Assembly: GCA_005885015.1 (NCBI GenBank)
Contig: VAYG01000044.1
Location: forward strand, 6,429-16,531
DNA: 10,103 bases
Source: Actinomycetota bacterium
GTDB taxonomy: Bacteria; Actinomycetota; UBA4738
Direction: 5' to 3'
Numbering within the stretch: position 1 is the stretch's first letter; every line of letters starts with the position of its first letter. A program made the translations under genes and the position numbers. The notes beneath the pieces are model-generated. The model was not told where the DNA came from, did no database searches, and saw only the letters and a program-made list of their open reading frames with translations. This document shows positions 1 through 5,715 of this stretch, in pieces.

Positions 1-2046
1 TGAGGCGAGGGCGACTTCGGCCACGGCTACGTTCCAATGCTGTGCCGGCTGACCAAGCTCACCCGCCAACCGCTCGCGGATCTCCAGATCTGCCTGAGCA
101 GCTTCGATGTCACCTCGCTCCACAAGCGACAGGTAGCGGTGCGTGTGGGCCTCGAAAGCGAGCTCTCGGTCCCCGGCTCTCTCCGCCACTTGGAGAAGCT
201 CGTCGGCCACAGCCAGTCGCTCGTTGATGTTTCCCAGCAGCCAGATGGCGGCCGATCTTCCGCTCAGCGCGTACGCCAGCGTGGAAGCATCACCCAGGCG
301 TCGGGCGATCTCGACGGCCTGCCTGCTGTAAGTATCTCGCCGTTCCGCGTCCGCGTCGTCTCGGAGAGCGCCGGCCAGCCTGGCCAGGACGCGAGCGCGC
401 AGTCCGGTTTCCTTGGGCCCCATGGACGAGAGAGCTTCCTCAAGCAGGGAAGTCAGGGTCCGGTCACCTCGTGCCCGAGCCCATACGAAGCGACCGCCGT
501 ATCCGAGGGCGGCTTGGGCAAGCAGCTCGGGGACCCTCAGGTCTCGCGCGCTCTGGGCAGCATGAAGGAAGGTCTCCTTCGCGCTCGGTCCGTCGCCGGC
601 TCTGATGAGCGCGTCGCCCAAGGCAAGGAGAAGCGCACATCGCAACTCCTCATCGGGGGGCCGCTTCAGGTCGAGGGCCTCGAGGGCCATGCGGTACAGC
701 CGAACGGCTTCCTCGTACGCGAGGAGCCGGACAGCGCGGTCGCCGGCTGCCCGTGCGTATCGAACGGCTCGATCCACGTCGCCACCAGGCGCGGCCTGAA
801 AGAAGTGGTGTGCCAGCTCCGCCAAGTGAGGTTCTCGGCTCTCCCCGTAAAGGCTCTCCAGCGCCTCGCCCACCCACCGGTGCAGGCGAGCCCGATGCGC
901 CGGCGTGATCTCCTGGTACAGCGTCTCCCTGATCAAGACATGGGCGAAGCGCAGTCGTGCGAGCGCCCCTGGGACCTCGCTGACGATCCGAGCGGCAATC
1001 GGCTCGTCCAGGGCCTGCAGGACCTCGTCGGATTCCATGTCCATGACACGGCTCAGGGCGTCGAGATCGAACTCCCGGCCGAGGACGGAGGCGAAGCTCA
1101 ATACACGTTTGGATTGCGGCGAAATAGGCTCCACGCGCCTGGCGATGACCTCGCGGATCATTTCGGGCAAGGCGAGGGCCAGGACCCCTTCGGCTTCCAC
1201 CAACCGGCCCTCGTGGGCGAGGAGACGTACCACTTCCCCCACGAACAGCGGGTTCCCCTCCGTCTTTGCATAGACGCTCGAAACGAGTCTGTCGGGGAGC
1301 TGGGCTCCCATCAGTTCCTCGACGAACCTCCGGACGTCGCCCTCAGTGAGACCGCCGAGCTGGATCTGTCGAGCCGTCGGCTCCCGTATGACGTCGACAA
1401 GGGCGGCTGTAGAAGGATGTCCTGTTGTGAGTTGAACGTCCCGGTAGGCCGCCACGATCAGGATCGGAGAACCGGCGATCTCCCGAGCAACGAACCTCAG
1501 GAGGAGTACCGACGGAGTGTCTGCAACGTGAAGGTCATCCAGAACCAGCACCACTGGCTGCACCTGGGCTGCAGCCCTGAGCAAGGCTGTAGTGGCATCG
1601 AACAACCGAAATCGCGCACCCTCGGGATCAAGCGAAGGAAGCGAAGGAAGGTCAGTGAGGTGATCGCGCAGTTCTGGAATGATCTGGGCGACATCGGCGG
1701 CGCCCGCCCCCAGCTTGTCGGCTATGCCCTTCAGGTCTCGGCCCCCTATCCATGTCCGCAGGCACTGGACCCAGGGCCAGTAGGCAGGGGCGCCACCTGC
1801 TTCCCAGCACCGGCCCCAAAGCACGGTGGCACCGCGGGCCTTGGCTTCGGTGGCCAGCTCGTCGGCCAATCGCGTCTTGCCGATCCCCGGCTCGCCCGCG
1901 ATGAGGAACAGCCGGCCGTGGCCGGACATCGCGTCCTGCAGCCCGGCAAGCAACTCCGACATCTCTCGCTCTCTGCCGACTAACGTGTCGGCGGCCCTAG
2001 TCTCCGGACCCAGCGAGTCTCCTATTCTCGGTTCGAGCGGGCTCAC
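1..2046 (-). CDS. STAND/AAA_16-type ATPase with TPR-like repeats, probable LuxR-family (LAL) regulator; C-terminus cut by window edge
   Basis: The minus strand is open for 682 codons from a GTG at 2046 to position 1, with no stop before the edge. Visible motifs are LVGRERE near residues 23-29, the Walker A motif GEPGIGKT (51-58), the Walker B motif VVLVLDD (165-171), a sensor-like strand SPILIVAAYRD (193-203) and EGNPLF (263-268), which is typical of the AAA_16/MalT-type ATPase fold. From about residue 400 onward it is alpha-helical with TPR-like segments, for example AVRLYRMALEAL. The family hydrolyses ATP to switch oligomeric or signalling state. Many actinobacterial members end in a LuxR helix-turn-helix, but that end lies outside the window, so DNA binding is inferred only. 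The GTG start is chosen because the next ATG (1962) would remove the conserved LVGRERE segment; a stop lies 12 codons upstream of the GTG. Third codon positions look less G/C-rich than in pnp. The gene is divergent from ribF. The ATPase call is firm; the exact role is not. Confidence 0.87.
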   Translation of the reverse strand, partial: MSPLEPRIGDSLGPETRAADTLVGREREMSELLAGLQDAMSGHGRLFLIAGEPGIGKTRLADELATEAKARGATVLWGRCWEAGGAPAYWPWVQCLRTWIGGRDLKGIADKLGAGAADVAQIIPELRDHLTDLPSLPSLDPEGARFRLFDATTALLRAAAQVQPVVLVLDDLHVADTPSVLLLRFVAREIAGSPILIVAAYRDVQLTTGHPSTAALVDVIREPTARQIQLGGLTEGDVRRFVEELMGAQLPDRLVSSVYAKTEGNPLFVGEVVRLLAHEGRLVEAEGVLALALPEMIREVIARRVEPISPQSKRVLSFASVLGREFDLDALSRVMDMESDEVLQALDEPIAARIVSEVPGALARLRFAHVLIRETLYQEITPAHRARLHRWVGEALESLYGESREPHLAELAHHFFQAAPGGDVDRAVRYARAAGDRAVRLLAYEEAVRLYRMALEALDLKRPPDEELRCALLLALGDALIRAGDGPSAKETFLHAAQSARDLRVPELLAQAALGYGGRFVWARARGDRTLTSLLEEALSSMGPKETGLRARVLARLAGALRDDADAERRDTYSRQAVEIARRLGDASTLAYALSGRSAAIWLLGNINERLAVADELLQVAERAGDRELAFEAHTHRYLSLVERGDIEAAQADLEIRERLAGELGQPAQHWNVAVAEVALAS

Positions 2047-2374
2047 GCGCCTATCTTTCTCGGCGCCTGGGCTCCATGTCTAGAGTGGAGCACACGTGCC
2101 CAGGTCTCCCAAGTGCGCACACGGCTTGAGGGCCACTCGGACGGGAAGAACAGATCCAATCACCGGGGCCGCACGAGGATGTAGGCGCCGTGACGTGGGA
2201 CGAGAAGGCGGGAGATGGGACGGATCGGCTGTCGAGTCGTCTCGGCCGGACAGCTCAAGCCTGCGGAGCTAGGTCCCGAAGGCTGTTGGCCGAGGGGAAG
2301 ACGAATCAGAACTGGTTGGCTTACCCTTCCTAGAGCCGCAAGGCACTAGCAGGTCATCCTGTACCCTGCCGCTG
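2047..2374. other. Divergent intergenic region without a recognised gene
   Basis: This stretch of 328 bases separates the minus-strand ATPase from ribF and should hold the promoters of both. It contains the palindromes CACGTG (2093-2098) and GTGCGCAC (2113-2120). An imperfect hairpin has outer arms GCTGTC (2228-2233) and GACAGC (2249-2254) and an inner CGAG/CTCG stem. None of these can be tied to a known regulator. A 47-codon GTG-started frame (2190-2333) has no ribosome binding site or recognisable motif and is probably chance. truB, often found next to ribF in bacteria, is not here. Confidence 0.7.
2362..2367 (+). promoter_or_regulatory. Possible -10 element of a leaderless ribF promoter
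   Basis: TACCCT ends seven bases before the ribF ATG (2375), the distance expected if transcription starts at or next to the start codon. No Shine-Dalgarno sequence precedes the ATG. No good -35 hexamer is visible at 16-18 bases upstream. Similar hexamers precede the capA-like gene and rpsO, which raises the likelihood slightly. Confidence 0.35.
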
Positions 2375-3304
2375 ATGGAGCTGGCTCGTGGGATCGCGTC
2401 GCTGCCTCTGTCCGTCGGGCCGACCGCGGTCACCATCGGATTCTTCGACGGCGTGCATCGCGGTCATCAGGCGGTGATCCATCGAACCGTTGAGGTGGCC
2501 AACGATCGCGGTCTGACCCCCGTCGCGCTGACCTTCGATCGCCACCCGCGCGAGACCCTCACCCCGGGCAACGTCCCTCCGCTCCTCACTTCCATGGACC
2601 GCAAAGCTGCCCTGATCCAACAGCTCGGGGTGGAGGTCCTCACGGTCCTGGAGTTCACCGAGGAGCTCTCCCGGTGGCCGCCCGAGGACTTCGTCGCCCG
2701 GATCCTCGTCGACGGGCTGAAGGCCGGTCACGCCGTGGTGGGGTCGAACTTCACCTTCGGGCACAAGGCCGCGGGCACGCTCGCCATGCTGTCCGACCTC
2801 GGGGAGGGCCACGGCTTCTCCGTGGAGGGCGTGGGCCTGCTGAAGATCGACGGTCGCCCGGTGTCCTCGTCGTCGATCCGTGCCGCGCTGGCGGAAGGAG
2901 ACCTGGACTGGCCGACGCAGGGGCTCGGCCGGAGGTTTGCCGTCGACGGAACGGTCGTGAAGGGGGCGGGCCGGGGGAGGGAGATGGGGTTCCCCACGGC
3001 CAACCTGAGCGTGCCGCCAGGGATGCTGCTCCCCGCGCAGGGCGTCTACGCGGGAAAGGCGCTACTGGAGGACGGGTCCTTCCTCGCCGCCATCAACGTG
3101 GGGACGAATCCCACCTTCGGCGGCGAGCCCCTGCGAGTGGAGGCGTTCCTCCTGGAATTCGACCGGGACATCCAAGGGGAGCCGATCGCGATCGAGTTCT
3201 GGGACCGGCTCCGCGACGAGGTCCCCTTCGCCTCGGCGGAGGAGCTGGCCCGCCAGATCGGCGAGGACGTCGACCGGACCCGCGAGCTTCTCCACACCAG
3301 CTGA
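2375..3304 (+). CDS. ribF: Bifunctional riboflavin kinase / FAD synthetase
   Basis: RibF phosphorylates riboflavin to FMN and then adenylylates FMN to FAD in the cytoplasm. The 309-residue length is normal for the family. The N-terminal nucleotidyltransferase half shows GFFDGVHRGHQ (22-32), NFTFGHKAAG and SSSSIR. The C-terminal riboflavin kinase half shows GRGREMGFPTANL with the diagnostic PTAN at 207-210, then GVYAG and INVGTNPTFGG. The chosen ATG gives the short leader expected before the GFFDG strand. There is no Shine-Dalgarno sequence, and a TACCCT hexamer sits just upstream, so the mRNA may be leaderless. In actinobacteria ribF usually lies next to rpsO; here two genes intervene. The downstream gene has its own promoter, so ribF is probably expressed alone. 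No clear terminator was found after it. Confidence 0.96.
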   Translation: MELARGIASLPLSVGPTAVTIGFFDGVHRGHQAVIHRTVEVANDRGLTPVALTFDRHPRETLTPGNVPPLLTSMDRKAALIQQLGVEVLTVLEFTEELSRWPPEDFVARILVDGLKAGHAVVGSNFTFGHKAAGTLAMLSDLGEGHGFSVEGVGLLKIDGRPVSSSSIRAALAEGDLDWPTQGLGRRFAVDGTVVKGAGRGREMGFPTANLSVPPGMLLPAQGVYAGKALLEDGSFLAAINVGTNPTFGGEPLRVEAFLLEFDRDIQGEPIAIEFWDRLRDEVPFASAEELARQIGEDVDRTRELLHTS

Positions 3305-3312
3305 GGGAACTC

Positions 3313-3341
3313 TTGCCCCGCGCGGGCCGTCGCCATAGTGT
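3313..3341 (+). promoter_or_regulatory. Candidate sigma-70-type promoter for the secreted-protein gene
   Basis: TTGCCC (3313-3318) and TAGTGT (3336-3341) are separated by exactly 17 bases, resembling -35 and -10 boxes of a housekeeping promoter. A 10-base palindrome, CCCGCGCGGG (3317-3326), overlaps the -35 side and the spacer and could serve as an operator; that is speculative. The predicted start near 3348 would leave a 5' leader of about 70 bases before the ATG at 3417. Confidence 0.5.
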
Positions 3342-3381
3342 CGGCTACTGCCCAGGCCAGAAAGGAGGGGAAGGGGAGGGA

Positions 3382-3412
3382 TCCTTTCGGCGAGCCGTCC
3401 ACGCGAAGGAGG
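3382..3412 (+). promoter_or_regulatory. Strong ribosome binding site with a possible masking hairpin
   Basis: AAGGAGG (3406-3412) lies four bases before the ATG at 3417 and is the most canonical Shine-Dalgarno in the window, together with that of pnp. TCCTTTCG (3382-3389) can pair with CGAAGGA (3404-3410), leaving one bulged T, and would cover most of the site. A second purine-rich tract (3360-3380) lies upstream. The site is clear; the masking hairpin is short and may be chance. Confidence 0.6.
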
Positions 3413-3416
3413 GGCC

Positions 3417-3977
3417 ATGAAGAGATTGGCGTTGACCACTGCCATCGTTGGTCTGCTGGTTGCCGCGTTCCCCCCGCTGGCAACCGCCCGCTCCGGAAAC
3501 GCGCCCGCGGACAAGAGGGTCTTCTACCAGGGGAAGACGTCCCAGGACATGGACCTCCTGTTCGACGTCCTGCACACGCAGGACCAGGGCAACCTCTGGG
3601 AGCCTTTCTTCACGAATTTCACGATCACCTGCCCCAAGACCGGAGACCAGTTCACGTTCGGGTTCTTCTTCATCGGTTTCCAGATCCCGCTCGTGGACCG
3701 ACAGTTCGACCTCAATTTCCCGGACCTTCAGATCCCGTTCGACTGGAACGGCACGGTCCGCCGGTTCGACGCCTTCGGCCACCAGAGCCTCGGGTTCGCC
3801 GCGTATGACGGCCAGGGGGGCCTCCAGGACTGTGGCACGGGGGAGCTCAACTGGAAGGCCAAGGCGTTGGGGGCTGGCGCTGCACGCGGAGCCAATCAGG
3901 TGAAGGGGCAATACCACATCACGATCGAGAAGAACGCATCGGGCAAGGTCACGGAGACCATCTCGTTCTCCCGCTGA
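3417..3977 (+). CDS. Secreted protein of unknown family
   Basis: This 186-residue product was not recognised. It begins with a clear signal peptide: MKR, a hydrophobic run over residues 4-18, then PPLATA with a likely signal peptidase I cut after Ala24 (A-T-A motif). The mature protein of about 160 residues is rich in Phe, Asp, Gly and aromatic/hydrophobic alternations suggesting beta strands (for example QFTFGFFFIGFQIP). Two cysteines, Cys72 and Cys139, could form a disulfide outside the cell. No lipobox, catalytic motif or further membrane segment is seen. The start is fixed by an excellent ribosome binding site. The gene has its own likely promoter and ends at a strong hairpin, so it appears to be a monocistronic unit inserted between ribF and the rpsO-pnp cluster. 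It is probably an exported or cell-surface beta-rich protein; its function is unknown. Confidence 0.85.
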   Translation: MKRLALTTAIVGLLVAAFPPLATARSGNAPADKRVFYQGKTSQDMDLLFDVLHTQDQGNLWEPFFTNFTITCPKTGDQFTFGFFFIGFQIPLVDRQFDLNFPDLQIPFDWNGTVRRFDAFGHQSLGFAAYDGQGGLQDCGTGELNWKAKALGAGAARGANQVKGQYHITIEKNASGKVTETISFSR

Positions 3978-3988
3978 ACGAGGCCAAT

Positions 3989-4019
3989 GGGAGGCGGCTC
4001 GGTCGCCGAGCCGCCTCCC
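3989..4019 (+). terminator. Perfect 14-bp GC-rich terminator hairpin
   Basis: GGGAGGCGGCTCGG (3989-4002) pairs perfectly with CCGAGCCGCCTCCC (4006-4019) around a three-base loop TCG. It begins 11 bases after the stop of the secreted-protein gene. No T-tract follows, as is common for terminators in high-GC actinobacteria. Being symmetric it could also work on the opposite strand, but there is no convergent gene. Confidence 0.8.
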
Positions 4020-4033
4020 GCTCGCCCGTCGGG

Positions 4034-4039
4034 TAGCCT
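4034..4039 (+). promoter_or_regulatory. Possible -10 element of a leaderless capA-like promoter
   Basis: TAGCCT ends ten bases before the ATG at 4050, where no Shine-Dalgarno sequence is present. The terminator hairpin ends about 15 bases upstream, so transcription must restart here or read through. No good -35 hexamer is seen, because that space is occupied by the hairpin arm. Confidence 0.35.
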
Positions 4040-4049
4040 TCGGTAACCG

Positions 4050-5147
4050 ATGGGGGCGAGGGGGCGGCATCGCAAGCGGGGCGGTCTGGCGCGTTCGCTC
4101 GGCGCGCTGCTGGCCGTCGTCGTCGCCCTTGGGCTGGCCGGGGTCTTCGCCCGGTCGGCCTTCCAACCTGGGACCACCCCGACCCGGGCTACGGGATCGA
4201 CGCCGCCGGCCTCTCCATCGGTGTCGCCCCTGGCGTCACCGTCGCCATCGCTTTCGCCTTCCCCCAGGGCCACCGCTCCGGCCGGCCGCGGGAGGCTGGT
4301 CATCCACGGGACGGGCGACGTCAGCGTTGACCCCAACTACATCCCCAACTTCAGGAGCTACGGTTACGGCTACGCCTGGTCCGGGCTGAACGGCCTGTTC
4401 AAGCGGGACGACCTCACCGTGGTGAACCTGGAGTGCGCCGTGTCGAGGCTGGGGAGCCCGGTGCCGAAGAAGTTCAACTTCCGGGGCGATCCCGCCGCCT
4501 TGCCGGCGATGCGGGCGGCCGGCGTGGAGGTCGCCAACATGGCCAACAATCACTCCTACGACTTCGGGCCACAGGCACTCATGGACGAGCGGGAGCAGCT
4601 CCGCCGCAATGACATCGCTCCGATCGGCGCGGGGGCGGACCCGCAAGAGGCGCTTTCCCCAGCGCTGTTCACCATCCGTGGCTGGCGGGTCGCCGTGCTC
4701 GGTTTCGACAAGGTCGTGGACCCCTATCCCGAGGCGGTCGCCAGGCCGGGCCATCCGGGCACGGCGGCCGGCCACAACGAGGCCGCCATGATCGGGGCGG
4801 TGAAGGCCGCGGCGGGGGTCGCCGACGTGGTGGTGGTGATGATCCACTGGGGGGTCGAGCTGGACACCCAGCCCCGGGCGTCCGAGGTCAGCCTGGCCCA
4901 CCGGCTGGTCCAGGCGGGGGCCGACGTGATCTTTGGGGGCCACTCCCATCGTCTCCAGCCGATGGAGAGCTATCGGGGACGCCCCATCTTCTACAGCCTC
5001 GGCAACTTCGTGTGGCCGAACCTCTCGGCGGCCGGGGCCACCACGGCGGTGGCGGAGGTTACCATCAGCCCGTCGGGCGAGGTCACCGGCCGGCTCCTCC
5101 CGGCCTACATCGAGTCGGCGGGCCATCCCGTGCTCCGGGGGTCCTAA
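4050..5147 (+). CDS. CapA-family (PGA_cap) metallophosphatase, membrane-anchored
   Basis: The 365-residue protein has a basic N-terminus (RGRHRKR), one hydrophobic segment at about residues 14-33, a Pro/Ser/Thr-rich linker to about residue 80, and then a CapA/PgsA-type calcineurin-like domain outside the membrane. Family motifs appear in order: GD with Asp90, NLE (126-128), NNH (166-168) with Asp171, HWG (266-268), GGHSH with His298 and His300, and SLGNF (316-320). These residues form the two-metal site in this fold. Relatives take part in poly-gamma-glutamate capsule synthesis or anchoring, but many actinobacterial members lie away from any capsule locus. No pgsB or pgsC homologue is visible, so the substrate is unknown. 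The ATG lacks a ribosome binding site and may be leaderless. The gene ends 39 bases before rpsO, with no strong terminator seen in between. Confidence 0.9.
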   Translation: MGARGRHRKRGGLARSLGALLAVVVALGLAGVFARSAFQPGTTPTRATGSTPPASPSVSPLASPSPSLSPSPRATAPAGRGRLVIHGTGDVSVDPNYIPNFRSYGYGYAWSGLNGLFKRDDLTVVNLECAVSRLGSPVPKKFNFRGDPAALPAMRAAGVEVANMANNHSYDFGPQALMDEREQLRRNDIAPIGAGADPQEALSPALFTIRGWRVAVLGFDKVVDPYPEAVARPGHPGTAAGHNEAAMIGAVKAAAGVADVVVVMIHWGVELDTQPRASEVSLAHRLVQAGADVIFGGHSHRLQPMESYRGRPIFYSLGNFVWPNLSAAGATTAVAEVTISPSGEVTGRLLPAYIESAGHPVLRGS

Positions 5148-5163
5148 GGGGTCCCGGGGCATG

Positions 5164-5172
5164 TGCTACCCT
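5164..5172 (+). promoter_or_regulatory. Possible extended -10 promoter of rpsO
   Basis: TGCTACCCT resembles an extended -10 element (TGn followed by a hexamer). It ends 14 bases before the rpsO ATG at 5187, so the transcript would have a leader of only a few bases, and no Shine-Dalgarno sequence is present. No -35 hexamer is visible. Ribosomal protein genes normally have strong promoters, so an additional or better signal within capA cannot be excluded. Confidence 0.4.
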
Positions 5173-5186
5173 TGGCTGCACATCCC

Positions 5187-5456
5187 ATGGCGTTTGTCAA
5201 AGAGCAGAAGTCCGCGCTGATCAGCGAATACCGGCGAGGGGAGTCGGATACAGGCTCGCCCGAGGTACAGGTCGCTCTGCTGTCCAGGCGGATCGAAGAG
5301 CTCACCGAGCACCTCAAGACCCACCAGACCGATCATCACTCGCGGCGGGGACTGCTCCAGCTGGTGGGCCGCCGCAGGCGGCTGCTGGAGTACCTGAGGC
5401 GCGAGGACGTGGAGCGCTACCGGGTGCTGATCCAGCGCCTGGGGCTCCGGCGCTAG
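5187..5456 (+). CDS. rpsO: 30S ribosomal protein S15
   Basis: S15 is a primary 16S rRNA-binding protein of the small-subunit platform. The ATG at 5187 gives MAFVKEQK and an 89-residue protein, exactly the usual S15 length. A GTG eight codons upstream (5163) would add a non-conserved tail and overlap the putative promoter, so it is rejected. Conserved features are DTGSPEVQ (21-28), the rRNA-contacting residues His42, Asp49 and Ser52 in the HLKTHQTDHHSRRGL stretch, and VGRRRRLLEYL. It precedes pnp, as in most bacteria. The gene is followed at 15 bases by a hairpin that may terminate part of the transcription, with the remainder continuing into pnp. Confidence 0.98.
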   Translation: MAFVKEQKSALISEYRRGESDTGSPEVQVALLSRRIEELTEHLKTHQTDHHSRRGLLQLVGRRRRLLEYLRREDVERYRVLIQRLGLRR

Positions 5457-5470
5457 GGAAGGAACCAGGG

Positions 5471-5487
5471 GCGGCTCGATGAGCCGC
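5471..5487 (+). terminator. rpsO downstream hairpin (terminator or attenuator)
   Basis: GCGGCTC (5471-5477) and GAGCCGC (5481-5487) form a perfect 7-bp stem with a GAT loop, followed by a weakly T-rich ACTCTTCAT. The position just after the rpsO stop matches the partial terminator between rpsO and pnp known from other bacteria. It is probably leaky, because no convincing separate pnp promoter is seen downstream. Confidence 0.6.
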
Positions 5488-5592
5488 ACTCTTCATAGGA
5501 AGGGGTTGGACCCAGACAGGAACCGCAAGGACCGCACGGAGCCGGAGGCGAGGCGCGGTCAGTTATCAGTTGCGGACCCCGGTTTCGACTTC

Positions 5593-5710
5593 TCGACGAG
5601 CCCGAGGCCCACCACTGAGAACTGGCCGGTTCCCCTCCCGGGGCGCCCTTACCCGGGCTCCTCGAACCCTACCGATTGGGTCGCCGTCCCGGCGCCCGAG
5701 TTCGAGGAGG
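5593..5710 (+). promoter_or_regulatory. Structured pnp leader with a masked ribosome binding site and an alternative fold
   Basis: The pnp Shine-Dalgarno GAGGAGG (5704-5710) is six of seven bases inside the right arm of a perfect 10-bp inverted repeat: CTCCTCGAAC (5658-5667) with GTTCGAGGAG (5700-5709). That stem would block ribosome access. The same left arm can instead pair with 5593-5604 (11 of 12 pairs, using 5654-5665), which would free the site. The two folds exclude each other. PNPase is known to control its own mRNA through leader structures cut by RNase III in enterobacteria, and RNase III processing of this intergenic region is reported in Streptomyces. A comparable control here is inferred. 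No known riboswitch class was recognised. Confidence 0.55.
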
Positions 5711-5715
5711 CAAGC

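Noticed and set aside
37..1983. Plus-strand ORF of 648 codons
   Set aside because: It has no recognisable motif and lies antisense to a continuous ATPase reading frame with clear Walker motifs; it is a GC-driven shadow.
2123..2261. Eight-base inverted repeat GGCTTGAG / CTCAAGCC
   Set aside because: The arms are over 120 bases apart with no extension and no link to any gene start; compatible with chance.
2190..2333. Small GTG-started frame of 47 codons in the divergent intergenic region
   Set aside because: It lacks a ribosome binding site and any recognisable motif; a frame of this length is expected by chance in GC-rich DNA.
3345..4166. Minus-strand ORF of 273 codons opposite the secreted-protein gene
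   Set aside because: The plus strand there has a promoter, ribosome binding site, signal peptide and terminator; the minus-strand product is low-complexity and Arg/Pro/Glu-rich.
5129..5160. GC-rich repeats around the end of the capA-like gene as a terminator
   Set aside because: Only about five base pairs form before mismatches, so it is not convincing as a terminator.
5163..5186. Upstream GTG start for S15
   Set aside because: It would add eight unconserved residues and overlap the likely -10 element; the ATG at 5187 gives the standard 89-residue protein.
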